Translations under genes and position numbers: made by a program
Assembly (NCBI GenBank): GCA_964538625.1
Contig: CAZIGH010000005.1
Location: forward strand, 1-64,000
Source: JAEUHM01 sp964538625
Lineage (GTDB): Bacteria; Verrucomicrobiota; Verrucomicrobiia; Verrucomicrobiales; Verrucomicrobiaceae
Length of the DNA: 64,000 nt
Reading direction: 5' to 3'
Part shown: piece by piece, positions 1 through 5,960 of the stretch
Layout: each line of letters begins with the position of its first letter
How positions within the stretch are numbered: the first letter of the stretch is position 1
The notes under the pieces: model-generated
Seen by the model: the letters and a program-made list of their open reading frames with translations, nothing else
Databases searched by the model: none
What the model was told of the DNA's origin: nothing

Positions 1-56
1 GCCCCCTCACCCAACCATCTCAACCCCTCGCTGCAATACGGCCTTCATTGTTCGCT
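1..56 (-). other. attC site, partial (cut by window edge)
   Basis: The box GTTCGCT at 50-56 is the exact complement of AGCGAAC at 539-545, the other end of the same cassette. The stretch CTGCAATACGGCCTTCATTG just before it closely resembles the corresponding arm of the attC at 3171-3260. Only one arm is in the window. Confidence 0.65.
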
Positions 57-527
57 CTTCTTGTTATATCGCTTGCGAAGTGGGAACTTCCCGTCAGTCT
101 CAACGTCATAATCGAGTCCGGGCATGGCAACCTGAGGATTGAATGGTGGAATGCCTCCACCACGGTGGTAAAGGTGCTTCTCCATGGCAGTGAAACGCCC
201 GCAACACTCAAGCACCAGATAGGTGTAGTCCTCGTCAGCCGAGTCGGCCTGCAAGTTAATCCATTCAGGCACCTTCCCATTACGGTATAGGAAGTCGCAA
301 ACCTCGGATTCAGTCTTGGGAGCGAGGGTCTTAAACGGAGGCAATTCCTCCCCGGGATAAATCTCTTCGTCATCTTCCAATGGATTCCCGTCAAATGAGC
401 AATTCGGCGCAATGAGCAACCTTACACGATCTGGAAGATTATCCGAAACGAACTCCCTTGTTGCCTCAAGGGTGCTCCGTATGGCCTCGCGAAGGTTGGT
501 CTCAAAATTGGATCGCGTCATCGGCAT
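45..527 (-). CDS. Hypothetical cassette protein, 160 aa
   Basis: I do not recognise a named family. The protein is acidic and probably soluble: no signal peptide or membrane segment. It has an acidic stretch near residues 50-58 (DDEEIYPGEE) and a central patch VPEWINL followed about 20 residues later by LECCGRF and LYHRGGGIPPF, a Cys-, Gly- and Pro-rich motif that looks structured. The ATG at 527 lies 12 bases inside the cassette boundary (539-545), and the stop codon falls inside the next attC, the usual compact layout of a cassette with no promoter of its own. Expression would depend on transcription entering from the right. An alternative start is the Met at residue 3. Function unknown; secreted or regulatory roles are not supported by anything visible. 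Confidence 0.7.
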   Translation of the reverse strand: MPMTRSNFETNLREAIRSTLEATREFVSDNLPDRVRLLIAPNCSFDGNPLEDDEEIYPGEELPPFKTLAPKTESEVCDFLYRNGKVPEWINLQADSADEDYTYLVLECCGRFTAMEKHLYHRGGGIPPFNPQVAMPGLDYDVETDGKFPLRKRYNKKSEQ

Positions 528-538
528 CTATTTTTGGA

Positions 539-662
539 GCGAACGATGAGGTGTGGCACAGCTAGGAGAGGGCAGACCCACAACGAAGCAATAGCAGATG
601 CCACTACCGGTGACGATCATAAACATCGCGTCCTAGCTGTTGCCACCACTGGCTTGTTCTCC
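539..662 (-). other. attC site, 124 bp
   Basis: Imperfect palindrome: the left arm TGGAGCGAACGATGAGG...CACAGCTAGGA pairs with the reverse complement of TCCTAGCTGTTGCCACCACTGG...TTGTTCTCCA. End boxes are AGCGAAC (539-545) and GTTCTCC (656-662). Neither fits the canonical GTTRRRY/RYYYAAC, but each is exactly complementary to the box at the far end of its own cassette. Confidence 0.75.
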
Positions 663-672
663 ATGGTTTTCG

Positions 673-888
673 TTAGAGGTCTGACGGCTGCAATCCTGTA
701 TGTTTAGCGATCCGCACAAGCATTCTTGGACCAATCTCGGTGCTGTCATGAAACGCAAAAACGAAATCTGGCCACCCTTCACGCTCCAATACACGATGGG
801 AACCACCTGTCTCACGCTTGATGCTCCATCCAATCCTCAAAAGAGCTTTCAACACCATCTTGGCCTTCGCAGAGCCCCACGCACTCAT
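673..888 (-). CDS. hicA: HicA-like toxin (mRNA interferase)
   Basis: This 71-aa protein has the HicA/YcfA hallmarks: a small basic dsRBD-like fold with KALLRIGW near residues 14-21, the GGSH motif at about residues 28-31 carrying the catalytic histidine, and the tail IGPRMLVRIAKHTGLQPSDL with the conserved IAKHTGL segment. HicA toxins cleave mRNA and are neutralised by HicB. The start overlaps the end of the upstream antitoxin-like gene by 4 bases, indicating translational coupling in the order antitoxin then toxin. The pair fills one integron cassette, and the stop lies 11 bases before the attC at 539-662. Toxin-antitoxin pairs are known to stabilise cassette arrays. The family call is firm; toxicity of this copy is inferred. 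Confidence 0.88.
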   Translation of the reverse strand: MSAWGSAKAKMVLKALLRIGWSIKRETGGSHRVLEREGWPDFVFAFHDSTEIGPRMLVRIAKHTGLQPSDL

Positions 889-1085
889 GTCGATACGGTG
901 AATACCTCTGCAAGTTCTTCTGACTCTTCGCCAGCATCGATTCGATCCGCTAGAATGCGCAACACCAACGACTCGACTCTCCGAATCGCTTCGTCTGCCG
1001 TGTCACCGTATGCCAGTGCTCCCGGAATATTCGCCACTTCGGCAATATAGCGCCCATCAATTTCAGTCTCTACTTCAATGCGCAT
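885..1085 (-). CDS. hicB: HicB-like antitoxin
   Basis: This 66-aa protein matches the short HicB / DUF1902-type antitoxin fold. It opens with alternating beta strands (MRIEVETEIDGRYIAEV), continues with the motif IPGALAYGDTADEAIRRVES typical of HicB (PGxxxxGxTxxEAxxxV), and ends with a helix. There is no obvious C-terminal ribbon-helix-helix or HTH DNA-binding domain, so autoregulation may be weak or the protein may bind only the toxin. It is the first gene of the cassette that begins at 1161 and overlaps hicA by 4 bases. The start at 1085 is about 70 bases inside the cassette. Confidence 0.85.
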   Translation of the reverse strand: MRIEVETEIDGRYIAEVANIPGALAYGDTADEAIRRVESLVLRILADRIDAGEESEELAEVFTVST

Positions 1086-1154
1086 GGAGAAGGACTACTC
1101 GATTAGGCCAGATGATCAAGATGGATTATAAGCCTCGATTTGCGAGGTTTCTTT

Positions 1155-1282
1155 GGAGAACGATGAGCACGTGCGCCACTACCAGCGGGCGCGCGCGTCG
1201 ATCACGGGGTTGAGGTTGTAGTCAGGTGAAATCATCGAAACTGAACGGCTGGTAGGGGTTGTCACGGCGCGGCTTGTTCTCC
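1155..1282 (-). other. attC site, 128 bp
   Basis: Arms: GGAGAACGATGAGCACGTGC...CTACCAGC at the left pairs with GGCTGGTAG...CGGCTTGTTCTCC at the right. End boxes GGAGAAC (1155-1161) and GTTCTCC (1276-1282) are mutually complementary as well as complementary to their cassette partners. The centre (about 1190-1240) is a longer variable loop. Confidence 0.72.
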
Positions 1283-1308
1283 GGTCTTCATTATTTTGGG
1301 ACGGCTGC

Positions 1309-1740
1309 TCATCGGCTGTGAGAGTAGGAATACCAGATAATCCCGACCACCAGCACTACACGAATCGCGATACTGTATGCCGAATACTTCAGTCGTCCCT
1401 TCTGGCGTTCGACCTCGAAGGGCAAATCGCCGCCCCAAAACTTGCCTGGGTTGAGTCCGAATTGGAAGGCTGAATCTGCGGTCTGAATCTTCAGGATGTA
1501 GCATGGAATGAACCATTGCTTCGTCTCAAACAGCACAGCTTGCTCAATCGCTGAGTAGGGAATAGTCCAGTTGCCGCACTCAAGCCTGTCGCGAAAGACA
1601 TTCAGCATGGCTCTCCGTGATGTAACCCAGCTCAGTCCATACTCGAACTGGTCAGATGCACCGTGGACGCCCTTGGTCATACAGCGATGTATCGGCTCGG
1701 TCTGGATGATCTTCTCATCGCTGTCGTCTACGGAGTGCAT
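1309..1740 (-). CDS. Hypothetical cassette protein with C-terminal membrane segment
   Basis: This 143-aa protein is of unknown family. Residues about 25-110 form a run of short beta strands (LECGNWTIPYSAIEQAVLFE, then IPCYILKIQT and FQFGLNPGKFW), a pattern that recalls bacterial PH-like domains, but I cannot assign it firmly. Residues about 120-140 (AIRVVLVVGIIWYSY) form one transmembrane helix at the C terminus, so it is likely a tail-anchored membrane protein facing the cytoplasm. The first Met lies only 7 bases inside the cassette boundary, so the Met at residue 21 is a plausible alternative start. The stop is 27 bases before the attC at 1155-1282. It is the only gene of its cassette. Any link to lipid or envelope functions is guesswork. 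Confidence 0.7.
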   Translation of the reverse strand: MHSVDDSDEKIIQTEPIHRCMTKGVHGASDQFEYGLSWVTSRRAMLNVFRDRLECGNWTIPYSAIEQAVLFETKQWFIPCYILKIQTADSAFQFGLNPGKFWGGDLPFEVERQKGRLKYSAYSIAIRVVLVVGIIWYSYSHSR

Positions 1741-1746
1741 GTTTCT

Positions 1747-1860
1747 GGAGAACGTCCGCGATTACCGATGGCTGCCTGTGGCGCGCTTCCTGCCCAACGA
1801 GCAAAGCGAGTCAGCAGGAAGCGTGACGCGGGTAGCCATTCGGTGATCGCATTGTTGAAC
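1747..1860 (-). other. attC site, 114 bp
   Basis: Strong palindrome: CGATTACCGATGGCTGCC...CTTCCTGC pairs with GCAGGAAGCGTGACGCGGGTAGCCATTCGGTGATCG. End boxes are GGAGAAC (1747-1753) and GTTGAAC (1854-1860, fits GTTRRRY). Apart from its ends it is very similar to the attC at 3959-4076, so the two share a recent common origin. Confidence 0.88.
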
Positions 1861-1962
1861 AAAGCCGCTGAGCGGCGCTCGTATTTCGGAGCGGTCTGAG
1901 CAGGCGGAGCGTGTGTGACATGCGCGTGCGGCATGGGGTGGGTTCTACGACATTGGCAGCCC

Positions 1963-2550
1963 ATGAACAACACCAAAAGTACCACGCCACCGACATTCCA
2001 AACTCCCGCAAGCACCACCACCCCGTTGCCTGCAGGCAAGCTTTATACCACGTCGCCTGATGCAGTGCAGCGCATGCATCCAGACGTGCAGATGCGCTCT
2101 GGCAAGGCTTACCCGGACCCGGTCACGTATGCGCATCCCTGGCCTTCGATGCATGATTACGCGCGGCTGCTGGCCCTGCGTTACGAGGCCCTGCGCACGC
2201 GCCATTCGTACTATCGCGACATGCGTCTGCTGCATGAGCACTTCCAATGTGATCCGGCCACGCTTACTGAAGCACAGGTGACCGACTACCTCCTGCACGT
2301 GAAGATGGTGAAGGGTTGGAAGCCCAAGACCGTGCGCCAGACTTCAGCCGCAGCGCGATTGTTTTACATCGAGATGCAGGGTCATGCGCAGTGGAAGGTC
2401 TTCGATAACGTGCGAGCCAAAGATCACCATCATCTGCTTGCGGTGCTCACGCGTGAAGAGGTGCTGTGTGGACGCGGCACCACGCAACAGTGGGTGCAGC
2501 GACAAGAAGAGAAGCGCATCGCAGCACCGCACTTCATGGTCACCTTTTGA
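1963..2550 (+). pseudogene. Tyrosine recombinase N-terminal remnant joined to IS91-type transposase fragment
   Basis: From the ATG at 1963 the reading frame encodes a typical N-terminal core-binding (SAM-like) domain of a phage-type integrase: a proline/threonine-rich lead, then LRTRHSYYRDMRLLHEHF and PKTVRQTSAAARLFYIEM at the usual spacing. The catalytic domain with its R-H-R-Y residues is missing. Instead the frame runs into QEEKRIAAPHFMVTF, which looks like the IS91-family transposase motif preceding its HUH region, and then stops. So an internal deletion appears to have fused the end of an integrase to the middle of a transposase. Some IS91-like elements do carry an integrase gene beside the transposase. 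The remnant lies opposite to the cassette genes and fills a cassette that has no other gene. Non-functional. Confidence 0.65.
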
Positions 2551-2939
2551 TTCGGTCGCCTCCTCCGGCTCCTCTCACCCCTGCGGGGCTGCCTGTCGGC
2601 AGTCTGACTCGCGGCTACCGCCGTCGCTCGGCTGTGAAGCGTTACCTGCGCCACGTCCTGCCCAAAGGCCTGCACAGCGTGCGGTATCACGGGTTCCACC
2701 ACCCCACCGCGAAGAAGACTCTGCACAAGATGCAACTCTACAGCGGCCAGTCACCAGTCCGCGCCACAACTACCAAGAACAAAGAACCAAGCACCAAGAA
2801 CAACCTACCCAAGTGCCCCTGCTGCCAGCAACCCATGGAACGCATCGCCAGCATCCCGCCAGAGCGAAGCCGATTAGAGCGGTTCCTCAGCGCCCTCATG
2901 CGCGTCCGAGGACCACCATCCAAAGCCGCCACCGCATGA
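2551..2939 (+). pseudogene. IS91-family transposase C-terminal remnant
   Basis: In a different frame from the preceding piece, this stretch encodes RGYRRRSAVKRYLRHVLPKG, LHSVRYHGFHHPTAKKTL and the cysteine motif CPCCQQPM, the C-terminal signature of IS91-type rolling-circle (Y2 transposase) elements: the HVLPKG, RYHGF and CPxC motifs in order. The two catalytic tyrosines and HUH motif are absent. Together with the fragment at 1963-2550 it represents one element shortened by deletions and at least one frame change. Positions 2940-3170 on the plus strand stay open but show nothing recognisable. Confidence 0.7.
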
Positions 2940-3170
2940 GCACACGAATCACAAGACAACGCAAAGCAAAGACCGCGAGACATGACGGTCAGGGAAGTCC
3001 ACGCCCACGCAGCGAAAAAGCAGGAGCCAAACCCGTGTGGAATGAGGTCCGCAGCCACCTGTTAGCGGTTCAAAGCAACGAGATGAAAGGCCTGGGACGA
3101 GAAGTCCAGCCCAAGAAGATCGTGAGCAGCAACAACGAGCGAACACAAAACGCATAAGCAGGCCGGGCAT

Positions 3171-3260
3171 GTTCAACCATGCCTGTAGTTGCAGGCTCGA
3201 AGAAGTCACCTCGCCACACGAACCTCACCACTCGCAGCAATACAGGCTTTATTGTTAGGC
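3171..3260 (-). other. attC site, 90 bp
   Basis: Arms: GTTCAACCATGCCTGTAGTTGCAGGC pairs imperfectly with the reverse complement of CGCAGCAATACAGGCTTTATTGTTAGGC (each shown only to indicate pairing). End boxes GTTCAAC (3171-3177) and GTTAGGC (3254-3260) both fit the canonical RYYYAAC/GTTRRRY pattern. This is the shortest site in the array. Confidence 0.85.
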
Positions 3261-3275
3261 GACGGTTGGACTCGA

Positions 3276-3941
3276 TTAAGCTGCTTCATGCCAGTTCAGT
3301 TCTTTGGGCAGCGTGAACGCTGCATACTCGATGTGCAAGACGCGTCGATGCTGTGCGCTGGTGGAACGACTGGAAGCGTGGAGCAATAACGGACGCATGA
3401 GCAATGCGTCGCCAGCGGACACGCTGCAAAGAAAGTCGGGATGCTCGCTGCGAAACTGCTGAATGCGCTCGGCTGAAAGACGGCCCAACCGATGTGAGCC
3501 GGGCAAGACACGCAAAGCTCCGTTGGACTCGTCGGCGTCGTCGAAGTGAAGTCGCACGGTGAGCATCTGCTGGAGAAGTTCGACCGGCGGCTGGACGTGC
3601 GGAATGCCGTCCTTCGTGCTCCACGGGCCGAAGCCGGGCACCTCGGCGCTGGCGCGAAGCGCCAGCGATAAGTCCTGGTGCCACGGAACCAGCCAGTTCG
3701 TCTCGGGAGACTTGTCGAAGTAGATGGCGCGAACGGGAAACGGTTCGGACGGCAGATGCGGACGAACGATGCCGAGGAGTCGCGGCGAACGAGCCAGCTC
3801 GGCAACAGCGGGTAAAGCGAGCAAGCCACGCCGCCCGGCGCCGGAAACAGGTCCGAGCGTAGCAAGCAACTCGCGCTGCTCGTCGGCGTCGAGCACACGA
3901 GGGACAACCGCAAATCCGTGTTGCTCGACATCGTGGTTCAT
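3276..3941 (-). CDS. Phytanoyl-CoA dioxygenase (PhyH) family protein
   Basis: This 221-aa protein has the jelly-roll Fe(II)/2-oxoglutarate oxygenase pattern of the PhyH family. The facial triad is visible: WHQD at residues 87-90 supplies His88 and Asp90, and RPLLLHASS near residue 188 supplies the distal His; the following QHRRVLHIEY gives the arginine that binds 2-oxoglutarate. GALRVLPGSH (about 141-150) is a typical family motif. The enzyme hydroxylates a small molecule in the cytoplasm; the substrate cannot be read from sequence. The ATG at 3941 is preferred because upstream Met codons at 3977 and 3962 fall outside or on the cassette boundary (3959-3965). The stop lies 15 bases before the attC at 3171-3260. 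Sole gene of its cassette. Confidence 0.85.
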   Translation of the reverse strand: MNHDVEQHGFAVVPRVLDADEQRELLATLGPVSGAGRRGLLALPAVAELARSPRLLGIVRPHLPSEPFPVRAIYFDKSPETNWLVPWHQDLSLALRASAEVPGFGPWSTKDGIPHVQPPVELLQQMLTVRLHFDDADESNGALRVLPGSHRLGRLSAERIQQFRSEHPDFLCSVSAGDALLMRPLLLHASSRSTSAQHRRVLHIEYAAFTLPKELNWHEAA

Positions 3942-3958
3942 GTGAGGATGCGCGAGTC

Positions 3959-4076
3959 GCATAACGCCCGCGATCACCGATGGCTGCCCGTGGCGTGACT
4001 CCTGCCCAAACGGAGCGAAGCGAAGTCAGCAGGAGGCATGACGCGGGTAGCCATTCGGTGGATCGCATTGTTGGGC
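3959..4076 (-). other. attC site, 118 bp
   Basis: Strong palindrome: CGATCACCGATGGCTGCC...GACTCCTGC pairs with GCAGGAGGCATGACGCGGG...CCATTCGGTGGATCG. End boxes are GCATAAC (3959-3965, one deviation from RYYYAAC) and GTTGGGC (4070-4076, canonical). Nearly the same as the attC at 1747-1860. The stop codon of the methyltransferase gene lies within this site. Confidence 0.9.
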
Positions 4077-4994
4077 ATTATATTTTGCCGCTTGTTCAAG
4101 TAGTATCAACTGCTCGGGCTTGTGGCGGGTCCCATGATTGTGTGGGTCAAAACCATCGAGATCAAAATTGCAAATTAGTGCTTCGACGATAGACCGCCGA
4201 TTCTCCTCTTTAGCACCAGAGTGGTAAAAGTGATCTCTTGTAAGGATATTAAAATCACTCCAATAGTCACCTATCGCCGTGTTTTCTCGATAATCATTGT
4301 GGTGCCATGAAGACATGATGAATTTCGCGGGGGTTGCGCGTAGCGCAACTGCGAGCCTTGCCTCATCAACCTCTGTCCAATTGTTAAAATAGTCCGTATA
4401 ACGGCCAAGGTATGGAGGATCGCAATAAATCAGGTCTCCGGCTTGTGCTTGTGCGATAGTCGCAAGACAATCCTGGTGAACGAAAGACCATGAAGTCCTC
4501 ATGCACTTTGAAATAGCATCAACCTGATTAACAATTTTTGTTACGTAAGCCTGAGCGAATCGATCAGGCTTCTTGCAAAAAGGTATGTTCCATCTTCCCT
4601 TCTTTGAAAATCGCATCATGCCATTAAATCCGGCGCGTGATAAGAATAAAAAATCAAGTGGGCTTCCCGTCTCGTTGAACCGGTCACGGACGAGGCGATA
4701 ATGAGCGTAACCCGCATCATCTGCATTGCGCAGCAACTCGCCTTCCTCCCGCAGATATGTTTTGACAGACTGTGGAGTAATCTCTCCGGACTGGATACCC
4801 TGATAAAATGCAATTATGTGTGGGTTGGAATCAGCAAAAAGGGCAGATTTGGGCTGCATGTTGAATCCAACCACACCACTCCCCATAAATGGTTCGATCC
4901 ATCGATCAAAGGCATCGCCGACTACTTCACGAATCCAAGGGACTAACTTTGTCTTGATCCCCTGACATTTTAGCGGGGGAACAATCGTCTTCAC
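4026..4994 (-). CDS. DNA adenine-N6 methyltransferase, Dam/M.EcoRV-type (type II)
   Basis: This 322-aa protein is a D12-class (Dam family) adenine methyltransferase. Motifs in order: GIKTKLVPWI at residues 12-21, the AdoMet-binding motif EPFMGSG at 34-40, a central target-recognition region, and the catalytic DPPY at 192-195, with YTDYFNNW shortly after. It methylates adenine in duplex DNA to protect it from the partner nuclease. It overlaps the upstream endonuclease gene by 4 bases (ATGA), so the two are translationally coupled. The partner resembles EcoRV, whose methyltransferase is also Dam-like, so GATATC is the likely target. The last 16 residues are encoded inside the attC site and are probably not part of the folded enzyme. 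The region is visibly richer in A+T than its flanks, consistent with transfer. Confidence 0.9.
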   Translation of the reverse strand: MKTIVPPLKCQGIKTKLVPWIREVVGDAFDRWIEPFMGSGVVGFNMQPKSALFADSNPHIIAFYQGIQSGEITPQSVKTYLREEGELLRNADDAGYAHYRLVRDRFNETGSPLDFLFLSRAGFNGMMRFSKKGRWNIPFCKKPDRFAQAYVTKIVNQVDAISKCMRTSWSFVHQDCLATIAQAQAGDLIYCDPPYLGRYTDYFNNWTEVDEARLAVALRATPAKFIMSSWHHNDYRENTAIGDYWSDFNILTRDHFYHSGAKEENRRSIVEALICNFDLDGFDPHNHGTRHKPEQLILLEQAAKYNAQQCDPPNGYPRHASC

Positions 4995-5845
4995 GATTCA
5001 TCCTCCTCGCCAGATTCATCTTCACCAAGCCGCTTGATTTCGTCTTCGTGCTCAGTCAGAGTCGCAATGCCCTTCGTCTTGTATTCCAGATATGTCTTGA
5101 TCGATGTGTATGGACGCTCAATCTCCAAGGCTTTCGCCATGTCTTTCGTGAGATAATACATCCAGTAGTCATCATACACGTCTTCTCCAAGAGCGCTAAA
5201 CGGGCCTGTGCCATTGACTAAATCCGCAATCTTCTGGCATGAGCCAATATTCTTAGTGTTACCACTCCCGGGCCTTCCAACTGCAATCTTATATTTAGGT
5301 TGGGCGAAAAACTGAAACGAATGGATTACGGAGGGAATCTTCTCTAGATCGGCAATTTCAAAAACGGCACGTTCATCAATAGCCTCAAGGCATTGGGTGT
5401 AGATGACACCAAGCACGAAATGTCCTTCATAGGCTTCGTAGGGGTATCGGATGTTTTTTGTGCTTTTCCGGTTGCGGAAGTAACCGGTAAAGGCTCCCAG
5501 AGTCATTCCGTTTACTGCGTCATCTGAGGTTCGATATGTGCTTTTGATGTCAACTGCATACTTCTTACCACTGGACTCTTCCACAAAAGAAACATCTGGA
5601 TAGAAGTTTTGCTGCTGTGATAAATCCAACCGCAATCCATGCTTCTTCCCAAAATCCACGAAAAGCGGGAACAGGAGGAGTTCGAGAACTTTGGAAACGA
5701 TCTTGGTATCAACGGAGATCGTGTAAATTCTCCTGTGAACATCGATGAAGCCCTTGATGATCCATTGACCTTCATCTGTGGCAACAGCCTTCGCAAAACC
5801 ATCCGTTTCGGCCTGAAGGGCCGCTAGAAAATCGTCATTCGTCAT
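4991..5845 (-). CDS. EcoRV-like type II restriction endonuclease
   Basis: This 284-aa protein lines up with EcoRV by eye along most of its length. SVDTKIVSKVLELL (about 44-57) corresponds to the EcoRV dimer segment. QQQNFYPD followed by YAVDIKSTY gives the PD...D-x-K active site: Asp84, Asp99 and Lys101 match EcoRV Asp74, Asp90 and Lys92. TLGAFTGYFRN and TKNIRYPYEAY follow in the same order. GSGNTKNIGS at 193-202 matches the EcoRV recognition loop (GSGNTT), the part that reads GATATC, so the same specificity is predicted. EcoRV has about 245 residues; the extra length is mainly an acidic C-terminal tail. The gene is first in a cassette starting at 5898 and overlaps its methyltransferase by 4 bases. 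No controller gene is seen. Confidence 0.85.
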   Translation of the reverse strand: MTNDDFLAALQAETDGFAKAVATDEGQWIIKGFIDVHRRIYTISVDTKIVSKVLELLLFPLFVDFGKKHGLRLDLSQQQNFYPDVSFVEESSGKKYAVDIKSTYRTSDDAVNGMTLGAFTGYFRNRKSTKNIRYPYEAYEGHFVLGVIYTQCLEAIDERAVFEIADLEKIPSVIHSFQFFAQPKYKIAVGRPGSGNTKNIGSCQKIADLVNGTGPFSALGEDVYDDYWMYYLTKDMAKALEIERPYTSIKTYLEYKTKGIATLTEHEDEIKRLGEDESGEEDES

Positions 5846-5892
5846 GAGCTTTCAACTGTTGCGTAGATTTCGATGAGGTGCGATATATTTTT

Positions 5893-5960
5893 GCCCAACG
5901 TTGTATGGAGGCACTAAACTATCAATGATATTAGCAAAATGCAGATTCGCTGATAGATTT
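5893..5960 (-). other. Right end of cassette array; candidate attI or boundary
   Basis: GCCCAAC at 5893-5899 (GTTGGGC on the minus strand) is exactly complementary to the box at 4070-4076 and starts the restriction-modification cassette. No palindromic attC arm follows to the right, so this is the array end. On the minus strand it reads CATACAACGTTGGGC, similar in style to known attI ends. A short palindrome TATCAATGATA lies at 5920-5930. Whether it is a true attI cannot be told without the integrase. Confidence 0.4.

Larger units (their letters stand above)
1..5899 (-). mobile_element. Integron-type gene cassette array (six cassettes)
   Basis: Six imperfect palindromes of the attC type (1-56 partial, 539-662, 1155-1282, 1747-1860, 3171-3260, 3959-4076) separate genes that are nearly all on the minus strand, start shortly after one palindrome and stop inside or just before the next. 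The 7-base boxes at the two ends of each cassette are complementary: 50-56/539-545, 656-662/1155-1161, 1276-1282/1747-1753, 1854-1860/3171-3177 and 4070-4076/5893-5899 match exactly; 3254-3260/3959-3965 has one mismatch. This is what IntI-mediated insertion of circular cassettes leaves. Polarity is taken from gene direction and gene-to-attC spacing, because the box pairing itself is symmetric. The array continues past the left edge. No integrase gene lies in the window, so it may be a cluster of attC sites lacking integrase or the end of a larger integron. Confidence 0.85.

Noticed and set aside
3286..4068. Arg/Ala-rich 260-residue minus-strand frame overlapping the PhyH gene and attC
   Set aside because: Shadow frame; the overlapping PhyH frame has the full catalytic triad.
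1..5899. CRISPR array as an explanation of the recurring palindromes
   Set aside because: The sites are 90-128 bases, imperfect palindromes of differing sequence and separated by genes, which fits attC sites and not CRISPR repeats.
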